A stretch of DNA of 64,000 nt from Clonostachys chloroleuca. Taxonomy: Eukaryota > Ascomycota > Sordariomycetes > Hypocreales > Bionectriaceae. The notes under the pieces are model-generated. The model did not search any database. It was given only the letters and a program-made list of their open reading frames with translations, and was not told the origin of the DNA. The DNA is taken from the NCBI GenBank assembly GCA_037952775.1, contig JBANAY010000003.1, positions 11,842,001 to 11,906,000 of the forward strand, written 5' to 3'. Of the stretch, positions 22,913 to 34,112 are shown piece after piece (the stretch's first letter is position 1; every line of letters starts with the position of its first letter). The translations under genes were made by a program, and so were the position numbers.

Positions 22913-23476
22913 GACGGGGGTGAGAATGGGATGAGAAAAGGGTGATTGAAGATGAAAATGGGGAGGATTGGGATCACGGAGATTCGTCTGTTCTTTCGCC
23001 AACATACCTTTATTGGCGTTCCCTCTATTGGCGTTCTTTTTATTGGCGTTCCCGACGGGATATCGTTGACTAAGATCCGGGACAAGAAGCTGGATGATTA
23101 TCTTCTCAACGAGAGGACCTCGATCGTGGATTCTTGCAGTCCATGGGTCCTCCATATTATGCTCCATGCGAGCTTCTAGGAGCATTTCATTCCAAATCTG
23201 CAATGCGAGGACACCACTGCAGTTTTTACCCTGGAGATAACCGCAAATTTTCCAGACAGGACTTGGATCGTTCCAGGAAGTCGAATTTGCAATTTGTTCA
23301 GCCATCCATGCCATGTAGATTGAGGCGATACTTCTGGTGTTTAGTATCCCAAGGGGCAAGTTGAGCAACTTCTTCTCCAATGTCTCTTGCTTCATTTTCC
23401 CCAATTCTTTCATGTTTGGCACATTGAATCCCAATACCTCTCTGACATTGCGAATAATTTCGCCCAGGGAATCCAT
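22556..23476 (-). CDS. Unrecognised protein with repeat-derived C-terminal half
   Basis: A single open frame of 306 codons from the ATG at 23476; an earlier in-frame start would add about 44 poorly conserved-looking residues. Residues 1-115 look like a normal folded helical domain (MDSLGEIIRNVREVLGF, then KKLLNLPLGILNTRSIASIY). About residues 140-155 hold three five-residue repeats NANKK/NANRG/NANKG encoded by a 15 bp repeat. From about residue 180 the frame runs through the tandem DNA repeat, giving Pro/Cys/Tyr-rich copies with core HPAVFPPSACPPC and (R)ICVCIYSY. The C-terminal half may be repeat read-through rather than ancestral coding sequence, or translation may end elsewhere through an undetected intron. 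No family is recognised. Confidence 0.45.
   Translation of the reverse strand: MDSLGEIIRNVREVLGFNVPNMKELGKMKQETLEKKLLNLPLGILNTRSIASIYMAWMAEQIANSTSWNDPSPVWKICGYLQGKNCSGVLALQIWNEMLLEARMEHNMEDPWTARIHDRGPLVEKIIIQLLVPDLSQRYPVGNANKKNANRGNANKGMLAKEQTNLRDPNPPHFHLQSPFSHPILTPVSPYHPAVFLPSACPPCLPIHRPLDSFASRVICVCIYSYAHHLAIFPPSASFFSCVIKCVNVYSYTQHPAVFPPSACPPCPPCPPIFRPRDSFASCEICVYVHPYTYPIPPPAQKPTST
23011..23055. repeat. Three 15 bp tandem repeats
   Basis: TATTGGCGTTCCCTC, TATTGGCGTTCTTTT and TATTGGCGTTCCCGA follow one another without a gap. The unit length is a multiple of three, so copy-number change keeps the orphan frame open. On the minus strand it encodes NANxx repeats. Confidence 0.85.
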
Positions 23477-24163
23477 GGCGAATGCGTTCAAAGTAGATGG
23501 CGAGAGGTTAGGTTGAGCCCTGGGGAGGGGTGTTGGCGACGAAAGGAAGTGGGATGAATGAGCAAAACTTGTCCCGACATTAAAAACAATGCCAGGAATA
23601 ATAAACAAAGGCGACGACCCAAAGCTGAGCTATGCACCTGTAGTGTGCTGTTGCTGAGGTGAGTGTTGCCCAACAGTTGTTGACAATATTTGTTTTGATT
23701 TTGCTCGCGAGGAAGGAGCCCGCGCGGCTGCCTCTTTCCCTCAGGTTCTTGCGCCTTCTCTCGCCCATTTAATGGCCATCAAGGTACCTAGGTACCTCCA
23801 AACTAAATCCCAGAGAATTCCTGTACTTAACTTTTGCTCTCTTCTGATAGTCTGTATACAGTAAGTATATATAGACACTTGGGTAAGCAGGTTTTATAAT
23901 CTATACTTAAGTCTATACCATGTACTGATTCTACTTCCTATAATTCTTCTTCTGTTTCTTGCAAGCACCCTCGATTGCCAGTCTTTGCGTCAGTATGCAT
24001 GATGTAGGTGCAATGTGTGCTTGCCAAAGACACGGCTTTGAAGCATGGTTGGAAGGTATTGGCAGAGAAAAACACAACTTAAAATGGCCAAACTTTTTTT
24101 CGGTATCTGAAGAAAGCTGATCTATTCTGATATGCACAGCTTATGTAGTAGCGACATGATACA
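23477..24163. other. Intergenic, orphan / P-loop gene
   Basis: Tandem minus-strand genes. Upstream region of the repeat orphan and 3' region of the P-loop gene. Includes the perfect palindrome at 23783-23796 and an A/T-rich stretch at about 23800-23960. No gene is seen. Confidence 0.45.
23783..23796. repeat. Perfect 14 bp palindrome
   Basis: GGTACCTAGGTACC equals its own reverse complement. It lies between two minus-strand genes; function unknown. Confidence 0.7.
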
Positions 24164-24883
24164 CTATGGAAAGTTGATCATGCTAATCAGACGGCTGACA
24201 GATTGCCCTACAGGACCGCTCACATCCAAGGTGTTTGAAACCAATCTCGCGGATCCATCAGCGCTCTTGCTTGGATCAATAAGAGACTGTTTCTGCAACA
24301 AGTCTCGGAGGATTATTCTGTCTTTCAATTTTGTTTTGGCACCATGGTCCCGCTCGGGGCTCTCAACGCGCTGCTCTAAGATCTTCTGGTCGCATTGTGC
24401 ACTGATCCAGAAGATGGGTATGCCAGTCCCACGCACAATGTCCAAGTGCTCTTCAAAAAATGCTCTATCCCTCTCATTATCCTCAGCGAGGCATGTTGTC
24501 ATAAGGATAATATGGCCTTTTTGTGCATGTTCTCGTAGCTTCTTGAAGATTGGTGCCCGTACCATGCGACGTAGTTCGTGGTGTTCGTCACTTCGGTCAG
24601 GAAGAACTGCTACTACAGGGTCGATGAGCAGGTGGTTATCTAGAAGGCAGGTTCTGTCGACGGGCAGGAGCGCTTTGGCCTCCTTAAGAATGGTGAGCTT
24701 TCCTGAGCCTGGAAATCCATTGAGGACGACAACTTTGCCGCTGGAAGCTACTTGGGGTAGCTCGATTTCCGTGACCGGTGATGCTCCAAGTCTAGCGGCT
24801 GTGATGTCACTAACATTACTGCCATTGCTTGACTGTCTCAACATTATTACTTGAATTGTGCGTCTTAACGCATATGGAAACAA
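24164..24883 (-). CDS. P-loop kinase-like protein (AAA_33 type)
   Basis: Single-exon gene encoding 239 residues. After a non-conserved 48-residue N terminus comes a beta strand and a Walker A loop, KVVVLNGFPGSGKLT (about 50-64). The Ser/Thr is one position later than in the common GKS/T form; I have seen GKLT in this family of small fungal and bacterial P-loop proteins, so it need not mean loss of activity. DNHLLIDPV (about 82-90), an Arg-rich helix (HELRRMVRAPIFKKLREH) and a second strand ending LMTTC fit a nucleotide- or small-molecule-kinase fold, with a lid-like Arg region near RVESPERDHGAK. The substrate is unknown. The family occurs sporadically and may have moved between bacteria and fungi (inference). 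No intron and no partner gene are evident. Confidence 0.72.
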   Translation of the reverse strand: MFPYALRRTIQVIMLRQSSNGSNVSDITAARLGASPVTEIELPQVASSGKVVVLNGFPGSGKLTILKEAKALLPVDRTCLLDNHLLIDPVVAVLPDRSDEHHELRRMVRAPIFKKLREHAQKGHIILMTTCLAEDNERDRAFFEEHLDIVRGTGIPIFWISAQCDQKILEQRVESPERDHGAKTKLKDRIILRDLLQKQSLIDPSKSADGSARLVSNTLDVSGPVGQSVSRLISMINFP

Positions 24884-25387
24884 GTGTTGAAAGGTGTGAT
24901 GGGGGAGGAGAAAAGGAGTCAGGGAAGACAGACGAGCATTTAAGGTCCGTCACGGTCAAAAGCTAAATTACCCGGTACCTGAGTAGGTATTTCATTTGAT
25001 GGCCACATGACCACTAATAATATACTCGTACTGATCATGCTTGCGGTTGCACCTATGGATATCCCGAATACCTCAGTCAAGTTAAAGGAGGTTCCAGAAC
25101 TCGGAGCAATCTCTTTGGCATTGGCGTTGTTATATATGCTTACAAGCAAGGCAGTAGGTCGAGATATAATATCAAAGTTCATTATGATTCTCGCAATAGA
25201 CCATCTTCCTCTAAAATATAGCAATGAGACCCATGAAATCAGCTTCCCCTCTAGCCAGACCGTTGCAGATAAAAGCTCCTCGGCACCCCAATTCAGGACA
25301 ATGAAAACATAGAAGCAAAGATGTTGTCAGCTCGAGATATCAAAAAAAATTAAAAAAATTCAGTCATTCTTCTCAAGACCTCGCTGG
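24884..25387. other. Intergenic, P-loop gene / IST1
   Basis: A/T-rich spacer. Overlapping frames on both strands (about 95-100 codons, 24940-25312) contain hydrophobic stretches but no recognisable protein. I regard it as promoter and 3' UTR sequence. Confidence 0.4.
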
Positions 25388-26370
25388 CTACCTCTTTTTC
25401 AAGGCGGCGAATCTTCTCTCTAAATCAGTAATATCTGGCACCGACCCGTCTGGCTCATTCTTTTTCCGCGGCTCCTCTGCCCGTTTGGTCGGCTTCAACT
25501 CCACGGAACCCAAAGTCACTTTGGGATGCACATTCTCCGTCGTCATCCTCGGCGGTGTCACAGTCACAGGGCTCTGCGGCCCAGGTGCGCGCTTCACGGG
25601 AGTTCCCTGGACCTTGGCATCACCCCCAACCCCCGTCGTGCTCTGCTCAGCTGCCAGGGGCTCCTCCGGCACTTTCTGCGCCTGCCCACCAGACGGGTTG
25701 TCGTCCTCGTCGTCGAGGTCGTCAAGCAGCTCGGGAGGCTCCTCCGCCGCGCGCCTCGGCCAGTTCACACCGTACGCCTTGGCAATCTCCTCTAAATACC
25801 CTTGAACGAGCTCCGGCTTCGGTGGCTCTACGCTAAGCTTCTTCACGACCCTCTCGCTCACCTTCCCGTCCAGGTTGTCTACGGCCGTCAGGGCAAACTC
25901 CTTGCCGTACTTCTCCGCCAGTAAGTTCCTCACCACCCCCAGCTCCTTGATCTCCGTCTTGGGGGCCGCGTATATGATGCTCTTGACGGCCTCCTCCAAC
26001 CCCGGGTCGCATACGGGGCCTTCCAGCAGCCCCGCTCTCGCCAGCAGGAGCTCGCAGTAGAGCTCTAGCAGCTCGTGCAGCTCGGATATGATATCGGCGC
26101 GGATGATCCCCTCGACTCGGATGGTGGCGGAGTCGACCTTTCCAACTTCGAGGAGCTGGGCCATCGCCCGTCGTTGCGCCTTGCCCAGCTGCTCATCGCG
26201 CTGCTGGACCATGCGCAGGCGCGCGATCGCCAATTTCAGTTGGACTTTCAACTTGGTCTATCCCACATTCCCGGTTAGCTCATTATGATCGCAAACCTCC
26301 CCCGTAGACATATGTATTGGGATCAGACACAAGCACTACAACATACCACGATGGACATGCCGGGGGCCAT
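25388..26370 (-). CDS. IST1: IST1-like ESCRT-III-associated protein
   Basis: Regulator of the ESCRT pathway that binds Vps4 and ESCRT-III/Did2 in multivesicular body sorting. A tiny first exon (26370-26347, eight codons) joins exon 26257-25388 across an 89 bp intron, giving 297 residues. The phase-0 join restores TKLKVQLKLAIARLRMVQQRD, the start of the IST1 (DUF292) helical domain, which runs to about residue 185 with RNLLAEKYGKEFALTAVDNL. An acidic, Pro-rich linker follows. The extreme C terminus, DLERRFAALKKR, fits the MIM1-type Vps4-binding consensus (D/E)xxLxxR(L/F)xxLK. Family identity is confident; the MIM1 assignment is inferred from the motif. Confidence 0.93.
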
Positions 26371-27298
26371 GATGATGGACAGCGAGCTAACGCCAGCTCA
26401 GTAGGCCTAGAAAGACACCTGGAAGTTCGGATATCAGGCAAATGGGGTGTCTTCGATATATCAACGTCGGGTATCGGTTATCAAGGAGACAAGGGAATCC
26501 GGGTAGTTGTTCCTCAAGGCGACAGCATAAAGTCTTCGGGATAGGAACCCATGATGCTGCCTGGCTAGTGGCAGGTGTGAGCTCATTGCGGGGCACAAGC
26601 TCCAGAGAGTGTGGAGCCAGTGGCCGAGGGGCATCATTGCTATATGTACATGGTACATTGCCAATAGGGTCTGGTCGCGGCATGATTGGGTACCTACACC
26701 TGCTCGATACATGTCGATTCGACATCTGGGCCACGCAAGCCGGCGAAAACACCAAGGAGCCTCAAATATGCAGGCTGTAGGCTGTAGGGGCCAATGAGTT
26801 TATGTTACCACACCTGCCTACCTAAAAGAGTTCCCGCCGTGTATGATATGAATCTATTTGACTTTATGATTTTATTTTTTTGTTTATTTTATCCAGATAT
26901 TAAATCGGAATGCATCCATAGCCTTTATAGGTCCTGTTTTCGCAATGGTAAGGCGAGGATTCAAATGACCAGAATCGGCATGATGCTCTTCGTCTCAAAG
27001 GAGCCTTGTCACAAATGTATTTCTTTTGAACATGTGCGCCCATCCTACACTTGAAGAATGGGATCTATCGATGCAGTGCATTGTTGACAACCGACGACGA
27101 TGACAAGGGATCGTGTCGATAAAAAACCAAGAAGCCGACCAGCCAGAAAGAAAACCCCTCGAATCCCTGCTAAAACGCCCAGTGAAAGGAACACTCTTTC
27201 AGGATGGGAACCGCCATCCTTTACCGTTGTTTGGCTTCTATTATTCCAGATATGACCAGCAGGTGACAGCAAAAACAGCAGTTTTCACGGTAAACCCT
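26371..27298. other. Intergenic, IST1 / NMA111
   Basis: About 930 bp. Promoter and leader of IST1 plus the 3' region of NMA111, with a T-rich stretch near 26870-26890. No supported gene. Confidence 0.45.
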
Positions 27299-30200
27299 CT
27301 AATCCATATCAGTATCCTCCGCAGGGGCTGGCACACCATCAGTGGCCTCTCCCTGGAATACTTCCTTGCCCTCATATGTTACACGCCTCCATCCGCACGC
27401 CTCTTTGCTATCCTTGATCCATTCCATCGTTGGAAAGTAATGATCATTCTTCTTCATGGTAATGACCCATGGAACAGAGTCAAATGTGACTGCCTTGAGG
27501 CGGAAGTCTGTTTTCTTGTATTAGCTTATATTCATAGAGCACGTGAACGGGGAGCAGAGGGAAGGAAATATGCTAAGACATACAGGTATTATCCGGGATC
27601 TTGCGGGTGGCCGCAATGAATGAGTCGAGGTCAGGGGTAGGTTCGCCATTCACGTGGGTGATGAAGTTCGTCGGGGCAACACCGTACTGGTACGCAGGCG
27701 ATCCGCGAATGCGGCTAGAAACGTAGACCTCGCTGTGCAGACGACTGATTTGCTGGCGCACGGCTTGATGAGGTCTGTGAAGAATGGCACCACAGAAAGA
27801 TACCGCATGGTCCGTCTCGATATCATCCATGCATACTGTGGGCAGCTGCAACTTCATCTCCTTGCATTCTCTGACGATGACTGCGTCCAAAACTTCGTGC
27901 GAGTACATCACATCAAAGTCCGAGATAGTAGTACATGTCTTGCCATTCAGCGTCAGCACAATATCACCTTCCAGCAGTGAAACCGGGTGTTCGACGCGCT
28001 CAAAAGTTCGTTTGCTAACCATGAACAGTTGGTGGTGAGAGCGGTTTGCTTGAGTGACATTCTTGATCCACTCATCAGAGACGCCCATCACGCGTGCTTG
28101 AGACATCTGGATAGCTCTCAGCTCAACAGACAAGATCCTCAGAGCTGGCATCTCGCCCTTCTGAATAGCAGAAATAACTGGCAGCAGAGTAGGCGTGCCT
28201 AGACCCAGATAATACTCTTCATCACGCTGGCTACAGGCTGACCTCTCACCAAGATAGGACAGCCACAGGGCTTGGACTGTGCCATCCGGTGCGACCAGTA
28301 CGCCACTGTTGCATGTCGAGCCGAGGTTGCTGTCGATGGTGATAGCATCCACATTGACGGCACGATAGCGCGGTGCTCCAGAGTTGGCTGGAATTGCTAC
28401 AGCTGTGATCTCTGTCACTGTGGTAGAGCCGTGCACAACTCGACCTATTCTATTGTGTCCAAGGAAGTACGTCTTCGCGCCTTGAGTAAGATGCTCGTTG
28501 CTAAGTCGAGCACTTTTGACAGGAGCATCTACTAGAGAAGGATCGTACTGAACAATGGAGTAGTTCTGAAGAGGATGGAGGAAAACCACCTTGCCCTCAA
28601 CAATGATTGAGTCCGCAATCGTGACAGTGATATCACAGAGGTCGTAAGGAACAATTGCCCTCGAGATGAGAACTAGGCCCTTCTCGGCATCGATAACTAA
28701 GCCCATGCCCCATCGTCGACTCTTAGGGAACCCGTCAAGTTTAATCGGCATTGAACAGTTGACGTGGACGAAGCTGCGAATCAATTCCGCAACTCCCTCA
28801 TGGGGCATATGGTCCAGCTCGATGAACGACGCAGAGCGGCGGGTAGGAGCAACCGGGGGAAGGGGGTCAGCAAGATCTTTGAAATCCCATAGGCCAGTCT
28901 CGTCGTTTCGGATGGCCATCTTCATCTTTGCCGACCAGTGACGGTCAACATAGATAATGGTGGTGTTGAGGGTGTGAAGGTCTCGCAAATGTTTGTAAGT
29001 CACAACAACTCGGGACCTGTCGGGAATACCCTTCATCACTTCAATGAACGAATCGAGATCGACCACTTTCTTGTGATCAACAGACTGGATAATCCATCCA
29101 TTATCCGGGCTTTCGAAACGGAACGATCCTGCCGCCTCACAGACATAGACACCCTGAACGGCAACAGCATAAAGCCTGGCTTGCTGGTAAGAGAGATTGT
29201 GAAAGCTGGCTCCGGCAACAGTCACAAAGCGGTCGGGGGTAATCTTGTGGAGATCTCCAACTTCAATGTGAACGACAACATCCTCCCCACCACGCTGCAA
29301 CTGCAGCTTGACTGTCTTTCCCACACTCGAATCAAGGATGTCATCCAGGCGGATGAATTGGGTGACAAGCTCATCGTTGACCTTGACCAGCACATCACCC
29401 TCTTCAATCTTCTTGTCCGAAGGTCCCGAAGGTAGGATGATCTCGGCAACTAACATGTTCGTCTCATGCGGGAACTCCTTGCGAGTGGCGGCCTCCCATT
29501 CGGGAGCGAGACCCAATCTCCGGCATTCGTCGAAGGGTTTGAGAAGAAACTGACACTGAATATCGCCTCGACTGACAGGTTTCCCCTGCTGGATACATTG
29601 TAGTGCACGGAGGGGTCGATCCAAGGGTAGAAAGTAGTCTGTTGACGCACCATCTGATCGTCCACCTGCCTGCAGCGCCACCGCCGAGCCATCCTTGCTC
29701 ACCACAGGACTTCCAGAACTTCCACCACTTGCGGCTGCGTTGGCTTGGTAGTAGCACGTATTGAAATCACTGTATCCATCCCCATATTCAGGGGCATTTC
29801 GGTCCAGACGGCTGATAACACCGGAGAGAATACTCAACTTCTCACCAGCGTCGTTTCCTACCACGCGGATCTCGACACCGACTTTATATACCATGATCAG
29901 TCGAAGACGTACTAAAAGATGAAGGCAATATATGGCTTACCTTGAGCCTGCTCGGGCTTCAAATCCAAGCCGTCGACGGTCATGTACTTGATCGCCTTGG
30001 GATCGTACCGCAAGATACCAAAATCGTGGACTGGGTCGCGATAGACGGGGTAGCAGTCGACCTCTTCGTGGTTGTCGAAAACGCAGTGGCCCCAGAATGG
30101 GCCTGATCCAACAACATGTCGGTTGGTCATGATATACCTATCAGAGACAAAAGTATTGCGAGTCAGTATCTATGCCATACCATTTCAGCCGCGTCGGTGG

Positions 30201-30572
30201 GACTGGTCCTTCTCACCCTCTCTCAGCATCCACAACAAATCCCGTCGCCTCGCTGGTCAGGGCAGGGTCGGTATCAAAGGAACACGTCTGGCAGAATCGA
30301 ATGGCAACCACATTCCGCACGACCTTTTGTATGGTATCCTGCCACTCTCCCAAGCTGCCCGGTGTGCCGATGTACATGGCCGGGTGAGCGTGCAAGTGCT
30401 CATCGAGTTCCGACTGCTCGTCGAACTCTATCTCCACATATTCCACATCTTCTTCGCTCGGCGGCTTGCCATTAACCGATCGTTTCGCGGGAGGTACCCG
30501 GGCAGGAGAGTCCGAAGCCTTTCGTTTAGTGCTCCGCATAGGGGCGGCAGTTTTCTCCAAGGTAGAATCCAT
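27299..30572 (-). CDS. NMA111: Nuclear HtrA-like serine protease with PDZ domains
   Basis: Pro-apoptotic, nuclear HtrA-family protease. Four exons (30572-30217, 30137-29941, 29881-27584, 27507-27299; introns 79, 59 and 76 bp) give 1019 residues, the family length. The N terminus carries basic nuclear-signal-like clusters (RSTKRK, PPAKR) and an acidic stretch. The protease triad is visible as His126 (TNRHVVGSG), Asp157 (PVHDFGIL) and Ser240 ([10 protein letters not shown]). PDZ-like regions follow, near residue 305 ([17 protein letters not shown]) and beyond. A second, degenerate protease-like half lacks a matching Ser motif ([13 protein letters not shown]), as is normal for this tandem-HtrA family. 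The last exon restores [20 protein letters not shown]. In yeast the homologue cleaves the IAP protein Bir1. Confidence 0.96.
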
Positions 30573-32230
30573 GGTTTGTTCTGATGAAAGCGTTTGTTGG
30601 TGCCGTTTCCCCCTAAATCAAACACACCGTCATGCGTTGATTCAGTAGCTTGGGGGTCTGAGTGATATCGCGCTAGCTCCTATGTTGGTAGAAAGGAAAG
30701 GAACCCGAGAGTATGAAATAGGGATGAAAAACTTGGGAGCACCCGATTATGGGACTGGCGTGACACAAGTCTAGAGTTACAATGCCAGATCTAGACAGGT
30801 CGGGGGCGAACTTTGTGAGGCGGAGCGCATCCACCAGATGGCAGGTATGTCTGAATTCGAAGGAAATATGCGCATAAAGGAGGGACGAATGGTCGGTGAT
30901 AGTTGGTGGGAATTATGATGTTATGTGCACGCGCATGTGATGTCGGACCTGCAAGTTTGAAGTCGGCCTTTCAATTCTGGGGAAAACTTGGACCAGGAAC
31001 AATGTTGAGCAAGACGAAAAAAAGGTGGATCAGCATGGGTGGGTACCTGAGGTGCTGGGTCTAGTACTAAACTGGCCGCCTAGAGCAGCTATTTAGAAGG
31101 TTGCATGGGTGAATGGCCCTATGACCGCCCAGCCTGGGTGCCCACCCACTTCCAAACGCCCCCTGTCGCGGCTGTCTCTAGGGGATCTTCCCAGCTGGAA
31201 GACGCGAACAGTGACTGAGCCGCGATTATATAAGCAGCCGGATCAGTATAACAAGTGAACTGCGAAACCCAAAAGAGGCTTTCAATTACTGTAAATGTTG
31301 CGGTCAGTATCGGAGGGGCCTGACAGAAGGGAACGGCATCAGCTTCCAAATTACACATGTGTTTAGCATCAGGCTTACTCCAACTATGAAGCTACCCCTG
31401 TATGGCGGGAATCTCTAGGACCCGCTCTTCCCGGAAGCAATCGCTGCTTGAATACACCATCACCCTCACAGAGCTCATTTCTTAATCGACACCAGGAATC
31501 GAATAAGTAATTAATGAGCTCACTGTTGACATATTTGGCAATAACAGCTGGTTGTTTGCATCCTCCCAAAACAAGACAGGTTAAACCGCTCCTCCCAAAC
31601 CAATACGAGGTCCTGAGGCGGGAGGTTTGCTCTCTCACACGTCCATCCACCCTTCTGAACGAAAATGGGTCATGAGAGCGCTGAGAAGGGAACAAAAAGA
31701 AACCCCCCCCCCCCCAAAAAAAAAAAAAAAAAGGCAACCACATATCATGTTGAGTGGCATGCGCTCTAATCCACGTTCATTTCCAACGCGCGCTACAAAT
31801 ATATATCGCCCAGTCCTCAACAGGGTCGCAGACCAGCCACGAGACTCCCCATTACATCCGGGATGGATGCCAAGCGTAACTCTATACGACCCAATGTCTT
31901 GCATCAGAGGCGACCTTGGCCAGGCTGCAAGCACCCCAATGCTCCCATCATGTCTCACCCGTCACACATCTGCGCCACCCCGGTCCCCCGCCATCCCACC
32001 CACCCCAGAATGTGCATTTCATCTGCTATCTCTCCTATGAGCAGTCAACATCCCGTCCAAGGGAAGATCGGTGAGACATGCATGAGTTTCCTCATCAGGT
32101 GTGCGTTCGCATATGCCCCCTGCCGCCCTCCAGCCTCATCCTCCAACGCCTGCCCCCCACACCCTTCCTTTTTTTCTGTATATACTTGCCATTGCTGCCA
32201 AGTTTAGGAGCTCTCGTGATCCAAATGGCA
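30573..32230. other. Intergenic, NMA111 / ferroportin-like gene
   Basis: About 1.65 kb upstream of NMA111 and downstream of the ferroportin-like gene. Contains the C13A17 homopolymer pair at 31703-31732 (separate entry). No coding frame is convincing on either strand. Confidence 0.45.
31703..31732. repeat. Adjacent C13 and A17 homopolymers
   Basis: Thirteen C (31703-31715) are followed directly by seventeen A (31716-31732). It could be a slippage-prone tract, a retroposed poly(A) end or an assembly artefact; no flanking direct repeat is obvious. Confidence 0.8.
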
Positions 32231-34112
32231 TTACGTGGAGTACCATGATCGTCGTCGCAATAGCGCAGTCGTGCTGTCTTCTCCGGCTATCCGCGTCTTC
32301 TGGGGCAGGCAGGCTGGCCAGTGCAGCAGATGCCCCCGACGCTGCCACACAAATCGACTGTAGAGGAGCCAAGAACAAGCCACGGCTAGGACGCTGCCTG
32401 TAGCCGGGTATCCAAACTGGTTTGGATCCGACAGAATGATGGTGGAGAGGTAAGAGCAGAGTTCGAATGCATTTTGCCACGATGTCTCCATTGTAGAGAA
32501 TGCGCCTCGGTTTGCCATCTCAACCTCCTGTTCGTGAGGACACATACTGTCAGCCAGGAATTCAATCTAGTTCAAAGGTGTATAATACGTACCTCCTGTA
32601 TAATAAATTGCGAGCAGAGGTCGAATCCCCAAAGTCCAAGGCGACTAAAGATAACACCGATAACCAGCCCTGACACCGAGATCCTAGCTTCGTCGATATA
32701 CCTCCAGAAAATGGATACTCCTACCAATAGACATCCGAGCTGCCAGCTCCCGAACCATAAGCCCGCCCGAACGGGGCCGATCCGTTGCATCAGCCATGGG
32801 CCCGCCCAGGTTGCAAGCACCTCTACACCTACCGATACCGTCCGAGCCATGGTAACCTCAGCGGACGTAACACCCCTCGAGAGTAGGAAAGTGACCATCT
32901 GACCCGAGAAGGACAACACAGTCAGATACAATAAAGCACCGCTGAAGGAGGGCAGCAAGATCCTGTGATTGAAGTACATCTTGACGTCCTTTCTCATCTT
33001 GTCCAGGCCCTCCCCTATCCGTCTTGTGACTTGGACAATACGACGAGGGACTGCGTCATCGCTCCCGGGAGCTTCAGATGTCGGCTCTTGGTATTCACGC
33101 CTCCGAAGTTCCGGGACCTTTTGATATATCTATTCATTTGACCAGAAGTTAGTACTGTGACATGTGTCAAATCAAGTTGTCGATCTTTACCTGGGCGATG
33201 AACAAATATTCCAGCGGAATAGATGCAACGTTCATTCCAAAGTTGACCAATATAGCCACCTCAGTCGAAATTCCATCCATGATGCCGATAAGAAACGGCC
33301 CGAAGAGCTTACAGATAAGATCAATACGTCTCATCTGAGAGTTCATAACTAGATATGCCTAATTCAGCAAAAAGACAACGTAGAGTTGGTCGTTCTTCAT
33401 GTGAATGCCTACCCTGGAGTCCATCGTGATCATCGCCTGCGATTGTAACAACCTAAAAGACATTGGTCAGAATGTGAGGCGAGTCAAAGTTGGACTTGAA
33501 CGGGATCTGAAAATACCCAGTCTCTTTCAATGGACACAAGGTTCATAATCGATGCCAGCTTTTCCACACATGAGAGCACGACAAGGATCAGCAGCGAGCC
33601 AGTTTTCCAGGCCTCCGAGGTCGCCCATCCACGGACAAGGATGAAGAACAGAGTGCAAGAAACTGCCACTGCCACACGCTGAAGAACTAAACACCATGAC
33701 CATGAGCGACCCAGAGCAAATGGCGGTGATAGGTAACGAGCCTTATAAGCCGGTGTCCGATTCACTCACCGATAGACCACCGAACCACCTGCAAGCGGTT
33801 TCCGGTGTCGATATAGTGCCCTACAAGAGAGGATAACAAGATTGCGGACGCACTCCGGCTCACAGCATAGATGGATAAAGGGAGGAGAGTCCCGGGGAAG
33901 ACCGCCGCAAGGTAAAGAACGCTGCCGAACTCGAAGACCCGCGAATTGCAAGTAGACAGGAAGTGGGAGACATAAAGACGCTTTGAGATGGTTGAAAGTG
34001 TCCATTCCGCGGTGCAACCATTGGATGATTGGCCCACGGTAGTCTCGTCATTATCGCTGCCTCTGGTTGGCGGTATATCGCCGATCAAAGGGGTTCTTTC
34101 GTCATTGGACAT
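32231..34112 (-). CDS. Ferroportin-family (SLC40) metal exporter
   Basis: Multi-pass membrane transporter of the ferroportin family; animal and plant members export ferrous iron, some other divalent metals. Six exons (34112-33770, 33686-33517, 33452-33413, 33348-33191, 33129-32593, 32527-32231) with introns of 61-83 bp give 514 residues. After a polar N terminus (MSNDERTPLIGD) the membrane part opens with SRVFEFGSVLYLAAVFPGTLLPLSIYAVSR. The exon joins rebuild SIERDWVVTIAGDD, a ferroportin hallmark (IERDWxV), then MRRIDLICKLFGPFLIG and AQIYQKVPEL, all matching SLC40 spacing. FIIQEEVEMANRGAF matches the late-helix region of SLC40. Which metal and membrane (vacuole, mitochondrion or plasma membrane) cannot be read from sequence. 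Confidence 0.9.

Noticed and set aside
24940..25312. Overlapping 94- and 101-codon frames on opposite strands with hydrophobic segments
   Set aside because: A/T-rich spacer; each frame explains the other as antisense, and neither resembles a known small membrane protein.
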